In this document: in pieces, positions 10,530 through 21,981 of the stretch
How positions within the stretch are numbered: position 1 is the stretch's first letter
Layout: each line of letters starts with the position of its first letter
Source of the DNA: Topomyia yanbarensis
Lineage: Eukaryota > Arthropoda > Insecta > Diptera > Culicidae
DNA: 64,000 nt
Reading direction: 5' to 3'
Assembly: GCF_030247195.1 (NCBI RefSeq)
Contig: NC_080672.1
Coordinates: forward strand, 189,089,344 to 189,153,343
Translations under genes and position numbers: made by a program
Notes under the pieces: generated by a model
What the model was told of the DNA's origin: nothing
Databases searched by the model: none
What the model saw: the letters and a program-made list of their open reading frames with translations, nothing else

Positions 10530-11149
10530 CATCTCATACATACATACATACACACACACAGACATTTGCCGATCTCGACGAACTGAATCGAATGGTGTAT
10601 GCCACTCGGCCCTCCGGGCCTAGGTTAAAAAGTCGATTTTAACAGTGATTGCATAGATAATAACAGTGATTGCATATGAGAAAGGCAAAAAAATTCGAGA
10701 TAACATAAAATCTCGACGTTTCATGCATTTTAAAGATGTTTGGCATCAAAAATACGAATTCGATTTCTGAAATTTCATGGGGTCTCCCCTTTGAAAATTT
10801 TTTTGGGATTATATGGGAATTTCATATGTGACCGGACGGTTCAGTCTATATTTCCGGAACCATATAAGCGATCCATGCGAAATTTTATAGACATCTGTGG
10901 GGATAATATAGCTATCATTTGGTACTAAGTTTGCGAAAATCGACTAAACCATTTCCGGGAAATTGATGTGAGTTCGTTAATTTTGAAAGATGGCTGCTTT
11001 TCCCGGGCACTTCCGGAACCGTCTATGATGGTCAATGCAGCCAACGAAAGTTTGGTCGGTGTCGGTGATCTAGAACTGCAAATTCAAGTAGTTTGAGAGA
11101 CATTTTAGCGAAATTTTTACTTTTTTTGCTTTCATCGGAGTATCGGTTT
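10530..11149. repeat. Mosquito interspersed repeat segments (mixed)
   Basis: 10530-10692 is the reverse-oriented 5' half of the family (CATACATACATACACACACA, then CGACGAACTGAATCG, then GAGAAAGGC). 10700-10980 resembles the sequence around 7860-7990 (AATCTCGACGTTTCATGCA). 10968-11149 is the same as 22540-22712 in reverse (GAAAGATGGC, TTCCGGAACCGTCTATGATGG). Together they form a composite of at least two repeat units, ending abruptly at the palindrome boundary at 11150. Confidence 0.55.
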
Positions 11150-11525
11150 GAAACTTTTTTAAAGCAATTAGCGAATGCAGTCACGTTTTACAATTTATAC
11201 ATGCCTGTTTTTTCAAATTTTCTAAACAATAAACAGATGGTATCTACGATAACGTGACTTTTGAGATACACCAAATAGCTTGAAACTTGTCCTCAAATAT
11301 TCCGTAGTAACATATTTGTATTTGGTAGAAGTTACAGCTTCGCATTTCCACCATCTACGTTTTGAGGTACTGTTATGTTCAAAAACATTAGTCAAGCAGA
11401 ATCATTTGCTTCGCATAACAAATTGCAAAACGTTATAGAATGTAATGACATTTTATACAGCATCTCAGTTTATATAGATAATGACACCATTGAAGTAAAG
11501 GTAAATGACCTGACACCGCGTTAGT

Positions 11526-11626
11526 ATCCCTAGTAACAATTTAGGTTTTATGACAGTTTTAAAGCCACTCATAAAACTTAGATTGCACTTGTAGCATGCT
11601 ATAAAACTGCTATTGTTACTTGGGAT
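11526..11626. repeat. ~100-bp MITE-like segment within palindrome arm
   Basis: It begins ATCCCTAGTAACAAT and ends ATTGTTACTTGGGAT, imperfect terminal inverted repeats around an AT-rich core with internal partial dyads (TTTTATGACAG, CTATAAAACTG). A matching copy lies in the right arm at 15516-15616. It could be a small MITE that was present before the arms were duplicated. Confidence 0.4.
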
Positions 11627-11654
11627 GCGCTATGCTTGCATTATCAAATAACAC

Positions 11655-12380
11655 ATGTCAAAATACAGGGAAGTGGATACCATTAAGAAAGATAGTTGGA
11701 GAAGCTTCTTCCCAGGTCTTCGCAACCGCGTTCTCATAGTGAGAATGCGTTCGACAAAGCCTATCCCCTCCTACCTGACCATCCAATGCAAATCAGTCCA
11801 TGGTGTTGGATATATTCAGCGAACATTGGTTACGCATCCAGGGCAGAGTCCAACATGCCAATTCTCTGATCAGCCTTCACACCACATAAAACTTGCCCTG
11901 GCGCCTCTAAGTAAGTTATATCTAGGTTACAACAACGAACGGTACACAGTTGTCGTATGCTAAACCACAATCTGTTCTTAAACCAATGACCCCGGATCGG
12001 GCAGTAACAAACACTAACGCAACAGGACCAGTACCACTAAACCAACTGCATTTACCAACAGCAAAGTAATAACGATTACACCTAATGCCTCCAAAACAAC
12101 AACCAACACCATCAAAAAAGAATCAAGTACCGATTAAGATGGAATTACAACAGTGATCCGTAAGCACAAGAGACAAATAAGAACTGACCCTTGATCAACA
12201 TATAAGCAATACCGATGACGACATGGAACTGAATGAAAACGCCAGAGAAGGCGACCCGAATGAACCTTAAGTTGCGTCAGCCAACACAGCCAATGTTAGA
12301 CAACCAAGGAAGAGTGTCTCAACACGCAGCAGCAAGAAGCGTCAACAAGACCCGATGAACAAGCATTTTGAAAGCTAACT
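11655..12380 (+). pseudogene. LINE ORF1 (gag-like) fragment, degenerate
   Basis: The open frame 11655-11963 contains the pattern RMRSTKPIPSYLTI, then LVTHPGQSPTCQF, then DQPSHH. This is the typical C-terminal half of LINE gag-like ORF1 proteins, where a conserved IPSY block precedes a zinc-knuckle region. Here the knuckle cysteines are partly lost (CQFSDQPSHH). Downstream codons to about 12378 remain partly readable (ending NKHFES, stop). No reverse transcriptase follows before the 3' end, so the parent unit seems to be gag-only. The family is not assigned. Confidence 0.55.
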
Positions 12381-12637
12381 TTTATTTTACATGATGTGAT
12401 ATTCGTTATGGAATATTATTTGATGGCTAGATTCTATTGAGCACAAAATCCTATGAAAAAGAAGAATGTAAGATAATTATTGTGCGCTCAGCACTGTCTC
12501 ACGGCATTTATTATATTACATATTGCGAATACCCATTACGTAAGATGACGGCTGGAAAGGTAGATAAGCATTTCAATAACATTCAGGATATTAAGAAATA
12601 ATCATCGAGCTTGACATAACGGCATTATATATATATA

Positions 12638-12663
12638 CACTGCTGGCCAATAAAATAGGTGTG
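12638..12663 (+). repeat. Tc1-like left terminal inverted repeat
   Basis: 26 bp, a perfect reverse complement of 14245-14270; begins CACTGCTGGCC and is preceded by TATATA. Confidence 0.9.
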
Positions 12664-12979
12664 TTATAGATTATTTTGTTTTTCTCTCAATTACACATAC
12701 CAAGTTACAGCAGTCTCAATCACACCTACCGCACACACAAGCCTTGGTATCTGTCAAGTTACTAGTGGGTTGTTGGCGCTGATTATATTTGCAATCTTTG
12801 TCAAGATGCAAAACAAGACTACCACAGGCTTTTTTGTGTGGTCAATATAATAGGTGTGTTAAGTATATTAACTGGTTATTATTTTACTAAATACCATTAT
12901 ATGTTTAATTTGGTAAAGTTTGTATGCTGCATGCTAATAAATGTATTTAAATGTTAAATAAGTCAAAGATTTGTTATAG

Positions 12980-13994
12980 AATGGGTCGAGCATCTCACTG
13001 TACTCAAGTGGAATGAGTTTTGCTAAGAAATTTTGCTAAAGAAGATAAGACGTACAAATAAACCGCGAATACACTTTGGCATTCCGAAAACTTCTTTACA
13101 AATTCCTTAAAACCTTTGAAAAAAGAAGCACGCAAAAAAAACCCAAGAAAACATCTACAGCAGCTGACCATTGTATTGCATTATTGGCGAAATTTGATCC
13201 ATTTGCGGCATCCAGGACTATTACAGCACAAATTGGAAATGTGGTAAGTCCGAGAACAGTTCGCCGTAGGCTGAAAAACTCCAATCTTCCAGAAAGAATT
13301 GCTAAAAAGGTTTCACTATTGCGAAGCAAAAGACTTCGCAGAAATATGCAATTTACATTTCAACACCGTTAATGGGCCTGGTTCAGAATGAATCAAAAAA
13401 TGGCGACATATCCTTCGGAGGGACGAATCAAATATAAACCTGTTTTCCTCCGATGCACAACGACACGTTAGACGTCCAAAGTGCAAAAAGTTTGATCTGC
13501 GACACACGCAAAATATGGTAAAGCACGGAGGCGAGAACAATGAGGTTTGGGGCTACTTTTCGTGGAATGGCACAGGTCCTATTTTTCGCAACACCACTAT
13601 AATGGCAAGATTCGAATGCAAGGCTAAAGGATGGACATCCTAAAGGATGTCATGCAGTCCTATGCCAAAGATATCGCGCCTTTATATGGCAGTTTCAGCA
13701 AGATATTGATCGAAAACACACATCGAAATATGTAAAGGAATGATTTCGGGATAATAAAGTGACTATAATTTCGGACCCTACCAATCTCCTGTCATTAATC
13801 TTGTAGAAAATCTACGGAATGTACTTAAAAATAAGTTATCCGGTCAAAATTTCAGAAATAAGGAGCGTTTGTGGGAAGCAGCTTAAAAGGTATGGTACAC
13901 TATGCCAACGGAAACTTATCAGCGTTTGAATGACTCAATGCCAAGACGAATGGATAAAATTTTGTTGAATAAGGGAGGTTACACAGGCTACTAG
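12980..13994 (+). pseudogene. Tc1/mariner-family transposase relic
   Basis: The start ATG at 12980 gives MGRASHCTQVE and then a stop. The helix-turn-helix region is open at 13076-13372 (TVRRRLKNSNLPERIAKK). The DDE domain remains recognisable in shifting frames: a DESN block near 13425, KHGGENNEVWGYFSWNGTGP near 13520-13590, a degraded QQDIDRKHTSK near 13695, and NLVENLRNVLKNK near 13800. Family members run about 340 aa, which fits the span. At least two stops and two frameshifts abolish function. The second catalytic block has D-I-D in place of the usual D-N-D. Confidence 0.85.
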
Positions 13995-14244
13995 TTGCTA
14001 AAAATATTAAAGTCTTAAAATCAATGGATTTGAAAAATTTTAATGCAATGGATTACAATACACCTATTTCATTGACCAGGTGCTTTTTTTGGATTTCATG
14101 GGGATGAGAGAGTTCCGGTAAAGCATAACAATTAATTTACAAATAAAAGTGTTATTTTTCATATTTACGACTGTGCCTAAGTATAAAATATTGGAATAAA
14201 AAAATATTTTTAGAGAAAACTCAAAATTTCATGTATTTTTATCT

Positions 14245-16059
<1,815 letters not shown>

Positions 16060-16117
16060 ACATTACATAAATGGGAACAATTTGGTAAACATCTGAAAAA
16101 AAATAAACACATTTTTG

Positions 16118-16251
16118 CCTTTCTCAATAGAAAGGTATTGCAATTGCTCTGAAAACCGACTTTTTAACGGAGGCGCGGAGGGCCGAGTGACATATACCAT
16201 TCGATTCAGTTCGTCGAGTTCGACAAATGTCTGTGCGTGTGTATGTATGTG
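16118..16251 (+). repeat. Mosquito interspersed repeat, 5' half, split by R1 copy 1
   Basis: It begins GCCTTTCTCAATAGAAAGG and continues CCGACTTTTTAACGGAGGC, then CGATTCAGTTCGTCG, then a TG-rich microsatellite. Its continuation resumes at 21982, on the other side of the R1 element. Confidence 0.75.
16237..16251 (+). repeat. Target-site duplication of R1 copy 1, left
   Basis: GTGTGTATGTATGTG occurs here and at 21982-21996. It is an ACAY-type microsatellite read from the element's own (minus) strand. Because it lies in simple sequence the true duplication could be a few bases shorter. Confidence 0.7.
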
Positions 16252-16499
16252 TTTTTTTTTTTTACAATGGAGAAGACCTTTATGTCCTAGCCCAGTACAC
16301 GTGCTAACGGTAGGGTCCAATCTACCACACGGGGTGCACTGGGGGCGTGTCGGACTCGAATGGTGACCAGCCATTAATACCGACTAAACTCCATTGGGCT
16401 CCGCCATCATTCCTCCCAGGAACTACCTCTCGGTATTACTTCTGGGGGGATGGCTGTACTAAATGTACTCATTCACTCTCACTTACGCGATCATACATC

Positions 16500-16940
16500 C
16501 TGTATGAGGCTTACTTGGGTGCTCTCTCAATCACACTTTGATTCACTCTCAAACACTCCCACATGAGGCTGACTTTTGTGCTCACCTTTTACGTTCCATG
16601 CGAGGCTGACTTGTGTGCTCACCCTACTCATTCCTTGCTAGGCTTACTTTTGTGCTCGCCCTACCCATCCATGTGAGGCTGACTTGGGTGCTCACCCTAT
16701 CACCTGATTCACTCTCAATCGTGCCACTCTATTGTACCTTTGTCACTCCCTCTGGCATCCCATGTGGGACATTTTTCTTAGGCCCCACTTCTGACATACC
16801 ATGCGAGGCTGACTTTTGTGCTCACCTTTTTCATTCCTTGCTAGGCTGACTTTTGTGCTAGCCTCTACCAACCTGTGAGGCTGACTTTTATGCTCACCCT
16901 TAACATGCAGTGTGAGACTGACTTGGATGCTCACCCTTTC
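16500..16940 (-). repeat. 36-37 bp minisatellite in R1 3' UTR
   Basis: The core (G/T)AGGCTGACTT followed by GTGCTCACC appears about nine times on the plus strand (near 16507, 16565, 16602, 16639, 16675, 16805, 16842, 16877, 16914). Spacing is mostly 35-37 bp, with one interruption. The same array is in copies 2 and 3, so it belongs to the element and is not host satellite. Repeated 3' UTR units can serve as reverse-transcriptase recognition or RNA structure; that role is inferred. Confidence 0.85.
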
Positions 16941-17182
16941 ACTCCTCTGCCACGCCATGAGGCATCGATAGCTTAGTTCCAACATACTACGCTACGACCC
17001 TCCCGTCTTGGCATGAGGCAGTCCACTTATACGCCTATACACTCACTCTTCTGTCTTGCTTCGGGGTGGCTGGGTTTACCCCTTACGCGGTTGCCATTCG
17101 CTGCGCCAACCTACCTCGGCATGAACAGACCATTCACTCTCTTATTTTGCGCTTGGTCTTTTTCGCTCCAACTAACCAATCA

Positions 17183-20158
17183 CTAGTTAGCCGTGCCCGC
17201 CGTCTGTTGCTCGGTTCGCCAGATTACCTGTAGCCTACTGGCAATCTGGATGGTAGCAGCCGAGACTGCGTTCCACTTCTCCACCGTTTGACACATCCGC
17301 TGAATAAGGGTATCCGGGGTTGTGTCCCAGCCACAGACGTCAAGCATTGCTCTTCTTTCGACGTCGAACCGATGACATACGAACAGTATGTGTTCGGCAG
17401 TTTCATCTACACCTGGGCAGTCCGGGCAGACTGGGACCTCCGCGTGTCCGAACCTGTGGAGGTACTGACGGAAACAGCCATGGCCTGACAGGAATTGTGT
17501 CAGGTGGAAGTGAACTTCCCCATGGGGTCTTCCCACCCAGCTCGATATGCTAGGTATCAGCCGGTGGGTCCACCTACCTTTCGAGGAGTTGTCCCACTCA
17601 CGCTGCCATCTGGCGACCGAGGTCACCCTGGTGCGCTCGCGGGCTCCCCTATTTCCACGTAGCTCAAAGCACTCCTCATCTTCCCGAATGACCAGCCCGA
17701 CTGGCATCATGCTCGCTATCACGCAGGATGCATCGTGTGATACCGTGCGGTAGGCAGATATCACTCTGAGGCACATCACGCGGTAGGTGGTCTCCAGTTT
17801 CTGTAGGTAACTGGTTACCCTCAGTGCTCTTGACCATGACGGGCCGCCGTACCTGAGGATAGATACGGCAACGCCTGCCAGTAACCTACGTCTACTGGCG
17901 CACACCTTTGAGCTGTTGGACATCATTCTCGATAGTGCCGCAACAGCAGTCGACGCTCTCTTGCACGTATAGTCGACATGGCTGCCGAAGGTCAGCTTGT
18001 CGTCTATAATGACTCCGAGAGACTTCAGACTTCGCTGTGAAGTGATCGCGACTTCTCCCACATGGATAACTGCATGTTGTGCCGACTTGCGGTTGTTGAC
18101 GATAACTACCTCCGTCTTATGATGAGCGAGCTCCAGGCCTCTCGCGCTCATCCATTCCTCCACCGTGCTAATCGCGTGTTCTGCGGTTAGTTCTACCTCA
18201 GGAATTGACTCCCCGTAGACCTCCAAGGTTACGTCGTCGGCAAAGCCGACGATCTTGACCCCAGGAGGGAACTTCAGTCTCAGAACCCCGTCATACATGA
18301 GGTTCCATAGCACCGGGCCTAGGATCGAGCCCTGCGGGACTCCGGCGGTAATCGGAACCCTTTTCTGACCGGCATCGGTCTCGTATAGCAGTACGCGGTT
18401 TTGGAAGTAACTTTCCAGGATCCGGTACAGACCCACCGGTAGGCTAAGCCGGTGTAACGAGAGCGCGATGGCATCCCAGCTTGCGCTGTTGAATGCGTTC
18501 TTCACGTCAAGTGTCACTAACGCACAGTATCGAATACCTCGCCTTTTTCGTTGGATCGCTATCTCGGCAGTATTTATCACTGAGTTGAGAGCGTCCACTG
18601 TGGACTTACCCTTCCGAAAGCCAAACTGGTTGCTTGACAGACCGTCCGTACCTTCCGCGTACGGGGTGAGCCTGTTGAGGATGATCCTCTCAAGCAGTTT
18701 GCCAGTCGTGTCTATCAGACAGATTGGTCTGTACGCCGATGGGTCGCCTGGCGGCTTCCCGGGCTTCGGCAACAGCACCAGTTTCTGCCTTTTCCATCTA
18801 TCGGGGAAACGGCACTCGTCAAGGCATCTCTGCATAGCTAGCCTGAACATGTTCGGGTTCGCTATGATCGCTGCCTTGAGAGCGTTGTTCGGAACTCCAT
18901 CCGGCCCTGGAGCTTTGTTCATTGCTAGGGATTTAGCCACTGCGAGTAGTTCTTCGTTCGTCACTGGAGCCACCATTTCGACCGTGCCCGCACTGTCTCG
19001 TAGTGCAGGTGGCCAGGGGCTTGTGGCTCGAGACGGGAAGAGTACTTCGATAATCGTTGCCAACCGGTCCGGAGACCGTTCTGGGGGTGAGGAGCCCCCT
19101 TTGGTCTTGGCCATCACAATCCGGTAGGCGTCACCCCACGGATTCGCGTTGGCACTCTCACACAGGTTGTCGAAACACGCTCTCTTGCTGCTTTTAATAG
19201 CCTTGTTAAGGGCTAATTTCGCAGCTCGAAACACTTCACGGCGGTTCTCTCTTGCATCCTCGGTGCGAGCTCTTTGCATCCTACGTCTAGCTCTGAGACA
19301 GGCTGACCGTAGAGCTGCAATCTCGGCACTCCACCAGTATACCGGGCATCTACCGTTTCTTGGAAGTGTTTTTCTCGGCATAGTGGCGTCGCACGCGCGT
19401 GATAGAACAGCTACCAGCGCATCCCCGCTTAGACTGTCGGTGTTGGCCTCCAGTCCCAGGGCCGCGGTGAAAGCTTCGCTGTCGAAGTGATTGGACTTCC
19501 ACCCGCGTACCTGACAGGGATCTCCCGCCCTCGGATGCTGCACACCATAGTTGATCTTAAAGCGGATTGCTAAATGATCGCTATGGGTGTAGCCTTCGTC
19601 TACCCTCCATTCCATGCCTGGAGCCAGACTCGGGTTGGCAAAGGTCAAATCAATCCACGCCTCCACTCCGTTTCTACGGAATGTACTAGCGGAGCCATCA
19701 TTAGCTAGCACAGTATCGAGTTTCGCAAACGCTTCCATTAGCGCTTCACCCCTGCTATTTGTACAGCGGCTGCCCCACTCCACTGCCCAAGCGTTGAAGT
19801 CTCCCGCTATTACTACCGGTTTCCGGCCCACGAGGTCCGACGAGAGCCTGTCGATCATCTGGTAGAACTGTTCTATTGGCCACCTTGGTGGGGCGTAGCA
19901 GCTGCAATAGAACACACCATTGATCTTGGCAATCGCCACACCCTCGGCGGAGGGGTGTATTACCTCTTGAACCGGGAACCTTCCCGTTGTACAGATTGCC
20001 ACCATTCCAGACCCGTCCGACACCCAATTGCCGTTGCCGGCAGGGATGCTGTACGGGTCTGATAAGAGGGCGACATCTGTCCTCGACTCCGAGACCGACT
20101 GCCACAGCAGCTGTTGGGCTGCTGCACAATGGTTAAGATTTAGCTGTGTGACTCTCAC
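17183..20158 (-). CDS. R1-clade ORF2: endonuclease-reverse transcriptase
   Basis: 991 codons, starting MRVTQLNLNH. Residues 1-230 form an apurinic-type endonuclease that nicks target DNA: LNLNHCAAAQ at the N-terminus, GDFNAWAVEWG near 119, SDHLAIRF near 205. The reverse transcriptase spans about 430-720 and includes YRPICLIDTTGKLLE, QFGFRKGKST, DVKNAFNSASW, GVPQGSILGP and the catalytic FADD near 640. The C-terminus holds a CPDCPGVDETAEHILFVCH zinc motif typical of the R1 clade. The start overlaps the ORF1 stop by four bases (20155-20158), a termination-reinitiation arrangement. No stops or frameshifts are seen. The protein would carry out target-primed reverse transcription in the nucleus. 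Confidence 0.95.
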   Translation of the reverse strand: MRVTQLNLNHCAAAQQLLWQSVSESRTDVALLSDPYSIPAGNGNWVSDGSGMVAICTTGRFPVQEVIHPSAEGVAIAKINGVFYCSCYAPPRWPIEQFYQMIDRLSSDLVGRKPVVIAGDFNAWAVEWGSRCTNSRGEALMEAFAKLDTVLANDGSASTFRRNGVEAWIDLTFANPSLAPGMEWRVDEGYTHSDHLAIRFKINYGVQHPRAGDPCQVRGWKSNHFDSEAFTAALGLEANTDSLSGDALVAVLSRACDATMPRKTLPRNGRCPVYWWSAEIAALRSACLRARRRMQRARTEDARENRREVFRAAKLALNKAIKSSKRACFDNLCESANANPWGDAYRIVMAKTKGGSSPPERSPDRLATIIEVLFPSRATSPWPPALRDSAGTVEMVAPVTNEELLAVAKSLAMNKAPGPDGVPNNALKAAIIANPNMFRLAMQRCLDECRFPDRWKRQKLVLLPKPGKPPGDPSAYRPICLIDTTGKLLERIILNRLTPYAEGTDGLSSNQFGFRKGKSTVDALNSVINTAEIAIQRKRRGIRYCALVTLDVKNAFNSASWDAIALSLHRLSLPVGLYRILESYFQNRVLLYETDAGQKRVPITAGVPQGSILGPVLWNLMYDGVLRLKFPPGVKIVGFADDVTLEVYGESIPEVELTAEHAISTVEEWMSARGLELAHHKTEVVIVNNRKSAQHAVIHVGEVAITSQRSLKSLGVIIDDKLTFGSHVDYTCKRASTAVAALSRMMSNSSKVCASRRRLLAGVAVSILRYGGPSWSRALRVTSYLQKLETTYRVMCLRVISAYRTVSHDASCVIASMMPVGLVIREDEECFELRGNRGARERTRVTSVARWQREWDNSSKGRWTHRLIPSISSWVGRPHGEVHFHLTQFLSGHGCFRQYLHRFGHAEVPVCPDCPGVDETAEHILFVCHRFDVERRAMLDVCGWDTTPDTLIQRMCQTVEKWNAVSAATIQIASRLQVIWRTEQQTAGTAN

Positions 20159-21639
20159 GGCTTCTTCTTATTTAACTCGCCGAAGGGACACGAAGGTCCG
20201 CCCATAGCATGTTTATGGGCTTGCTTCTTAGCGGTGCAGATAAGGCACGTATATGCCTTACTGCACCCCCGCTCTTTATGCCCCTCCTCGCCGCATCGAC
20301 GACATAGCTTGCTCCTGTCTATGCCTTTGCATTCGTAAGCTTTATGGCCGGATTCTAGGCACCGATAGCACCTGTCCACTGAAGGCGGCTGGGGTATACT
20401 AATAGGGCATACCGACCAGCCGATCTTCAGCTTCCCTTTCTCGGTTACCTTTTTGGCATCCGCATTCAGTAGCCTGAGGTAGGCTACTTGGGTGCCAGAG
20501 GGTCCGTCCCTCAATCGCACAGAGGCCCGCTCGATTGTGACGCCGCATTGCTCCTTGACGGCTGCGACGACGTCTTCTGCGGTCGTGAACTCGTCCAAGT
20601 GCTTGCACTGGAGAGTTGTTTCCGCACCTAGCGACCTGATTTGGGCGCCCTCACCCAGGACCTCTTGGGCCAAGGCCTTATATACTGCACTTGATTGTGC
20701 GCCTCGCTTCAGCACCAGGAGCATCTCTCCCGTATTGGTGCGTCTTACGCTACGCACATCCTGCCCAAGGGCCGAGAGACTTTCGGCCGCCTTCATCGAT
20801 TTAAGGACATCGGCATATTTGTCCTTGTCGGTTTTTAACCACAAGGCTTCGCCTCTGTCCTTGGCCTTCCTCGCAGGCCGCGGTACCTCCCGTGTCGGTG
20901 CCGGCTTTTTCTTGGTAACCAGCGACCAGGGGTTTGAGCCCCCCTGCCCCGGTCGTGCCGGGTTGCTGGTACCAACCCTCTCCACAGCGAGGTCACTCTC
21001 GCCCTCGCTTACCTCACCCAGGCGGCGTTTGACCTTGACGGTTGCACGCCGAGTGGTGTCGGTTTTGGCACCCTCGCCTGGCGACTTCCTAGGGCGCTTC
21101 GCATACGATGCCGTCTTGCGATTGCCCTTTCCCTTTCCCTTCGAGGGGAACTCGGTCGCCGCTCCGATCGACGTGGCTGCTCCGTAGAAGGTAAAGGCCA
21201 CTGTCTGTGAACCTCTATTGACCTTCTCTCTTTCCTCCCTATTGGAGGCCACTGTCTGGGTTTCTCTGTCGGGCCTCTCCCGACATTCCACCCTCTCAAC
21301 ATATGCCTGCTGTTCCTGTCTTGCGACACGAACAGCTTTCCGGAGCTCCAGAAGGCTCAACTTCAACTCCTTGGCTATGTTCTGCTTTGCGCTAGCGAAG
21401 TCGATTATAGAATCGAGTTGCTTCGCTACTTTGCGCATCGCAGCTATTGGCCCCTCCGATGCATTGGTAGGAGTATTGCCTACCGCTGCTGGGGGGTCAC
21501 TGGTGCTTTCGGGTGCAGCACTCATCGCTCCACTACTCTCCCCACGGGGGGGAGACCTCGCCAAACCACCTCTTGCGAAGGGGTTTGGCACCTCCGTCTG
21601 TTTGTTTTTATTTTTCTTTGCCTCCATGTATAGTCCCAC
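20155..21639 (-). CDS. R1-clade ORF1: gag-like nucleic-acid-binding protein
   Basis: 494 codons from MGLYMEAKKN. The N-terminal half is charged and low in complexity, with a possible coiled-coil around residues 65-130 and a basic stretch (KGKGKGNRKT, PRKSPGEG). Residues about 270-410 form a compact conserved region, and the C-terminus holds three cysteine/histidine knuckles (CYRCLESGHKAYEC, CRRCGEEGHKERGC and a third CLIC...H...C). Such proteins coat element RNA and guide the complex to its target. The four-base overlap with ORF2 suggests coupled translation. The frame is unbroken here, whereas copies 2 and 3 are frameshifted in the N-terminal part. Confidence 0.93.
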   Translation of the reverse strand: MGLYMEAKKNKNKQTEVPNPFARGGLARSPPRGESSGAMSAAPESTSDPPAAVGNTPTNASEGPIAAMRKVAKQLDSIIDFASAKQNIAKELKLSLLELRKAVRVARQEQQAYVERVECRERPDRETQTVASNREEREKVNRGSQTVAFTFYGAATSIGAATEFPSKGKGKGNRKTASYAKRPRKSPGEGAKTDTTRRATVKVKRRLGEVSEGESDLAVERVGTSNPARPGQGGSNPWSLVTKKKPAPTREVPRPARKAKDRGEALWLKTDKDKYADVLKSMKAAESLSALGQDVRSVRRTNTGEMLLVLKRGAQSSAVYKALAQEVLGEGAQIRSLGAETTLQCKHLDEFTTAEDVVAAVKEQCGVTIERASVRLRDGPSGTQVAYLRLLNADAKKVTEKGKLKIGWSVCPISIPQPPSVDRCYRCLESGHKAYECKGIDRSKLCRRCGEEGHKERGCSKAYTCLICTAKKQAHKHAMGGPSCPFGELNKKKP

Positions 21640-21981
21640 GAGTAGCGCGAGAAATATATGTCCGCCACGCCAGAGCTCCGCATTAGCGTGGTAAGGGACG
21701 CTTACTGTGGGGGTTGCCCAGGTACCCCACAGGCTCCGTTAACGATCGAGCATCTTTTTCACCCCCTCGATCACTCATCCCTCGGCACGGGTCGCTTCAC
21801 GCCTTGGAATTGGGGTTATGCCCTACCTTGCTTTACGTGGTGATCTCGGCCCGGATCATCACAACCATCCTCCTTTACCAGGGCTTTGGACCTGTAGCTC
21901 TGGTTCTCAATAGTTCCATGTACATATGTTATTACAGACATGCTACTATTGGGATCCGTCATTCGCTAGCGGAGTTATTCA
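21640..21981 (-). promoter_or_regulatory. R1 5' UTR / presumed internal promoter region
   Basis: About 340 bp between the 5' junction and the ORF1 start, conserved in all three large copies (30941-31287 and about 55430-55750). All share GCTAGCGAATGACGGATC at or very near the 5' end, read on the minus strand. LINEs need an internal promoter in this region; none is recognised by motif. Confidence 0.6.

Larger units (their letters stand above)
11150..12626 (+). repeat. Left arm of a ~1.5-kb-arm palindrome (gag-only LINE fragment)
   Basis: This arm is the reverse complement of 14555-16059, visually about 98% identical over most of its length. The clearest differences are a 33-bp block present only here (about 11920-11952) and a few dozen extra bases in the other arm near 15880-15950. 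Both arms start at the same base, at the word GAAACTTTTTTAAAGC, and both end at GGCATT followed by (TA)n. The coding direction is toward the (TA)n, so the arm reads as a LINE-derived unit with a (TA)n tail. A 111-bp piece of the same 3' end with its own (TA)n lies at 22716. Confidence 0.9.
16252..21981 (-). mobile_element. R1-clade non-LTR retrotransposon, copy 1 (apparently intact)
   Basis: A minus-strand element of about 5.73 kb: a 5' UTR (21981-21640), ORF1 and ORF2 overlapping by four bases, a 3' UTR of about 930 bp with tandem 36-bp repeats, and a short poly(A) tail (the T run at 16252-16263). Both ORFs are open at full length with catalytic motifs present, unlike copies 2 and 3. The ORF order, C-terminal zinc motif and CCHC gag place it in the R1 clade. 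The ACAY target suggests a Waldo-like lineage. It is the best candidate for recent activity in the window. Confidence 0.92.

Noticed and set aside
18468..19127. Plus-strand ORF of 219 codons over R1 ORF2 (also 20492-21187, 52245-52904, 29800-30501)
   Set aside because: Shadow frames on the strand opposite conserved R1 coding sequence. They recur in all copies only because the sense ORF does.
21640..21981. HDV-like ribozyme at the 5' end of the R1 copies
   Set aside because: R-type elements can carry one, but I could not pair the 5' GCTAGCG with a later complement in the expected nested double-pseudoknot order.
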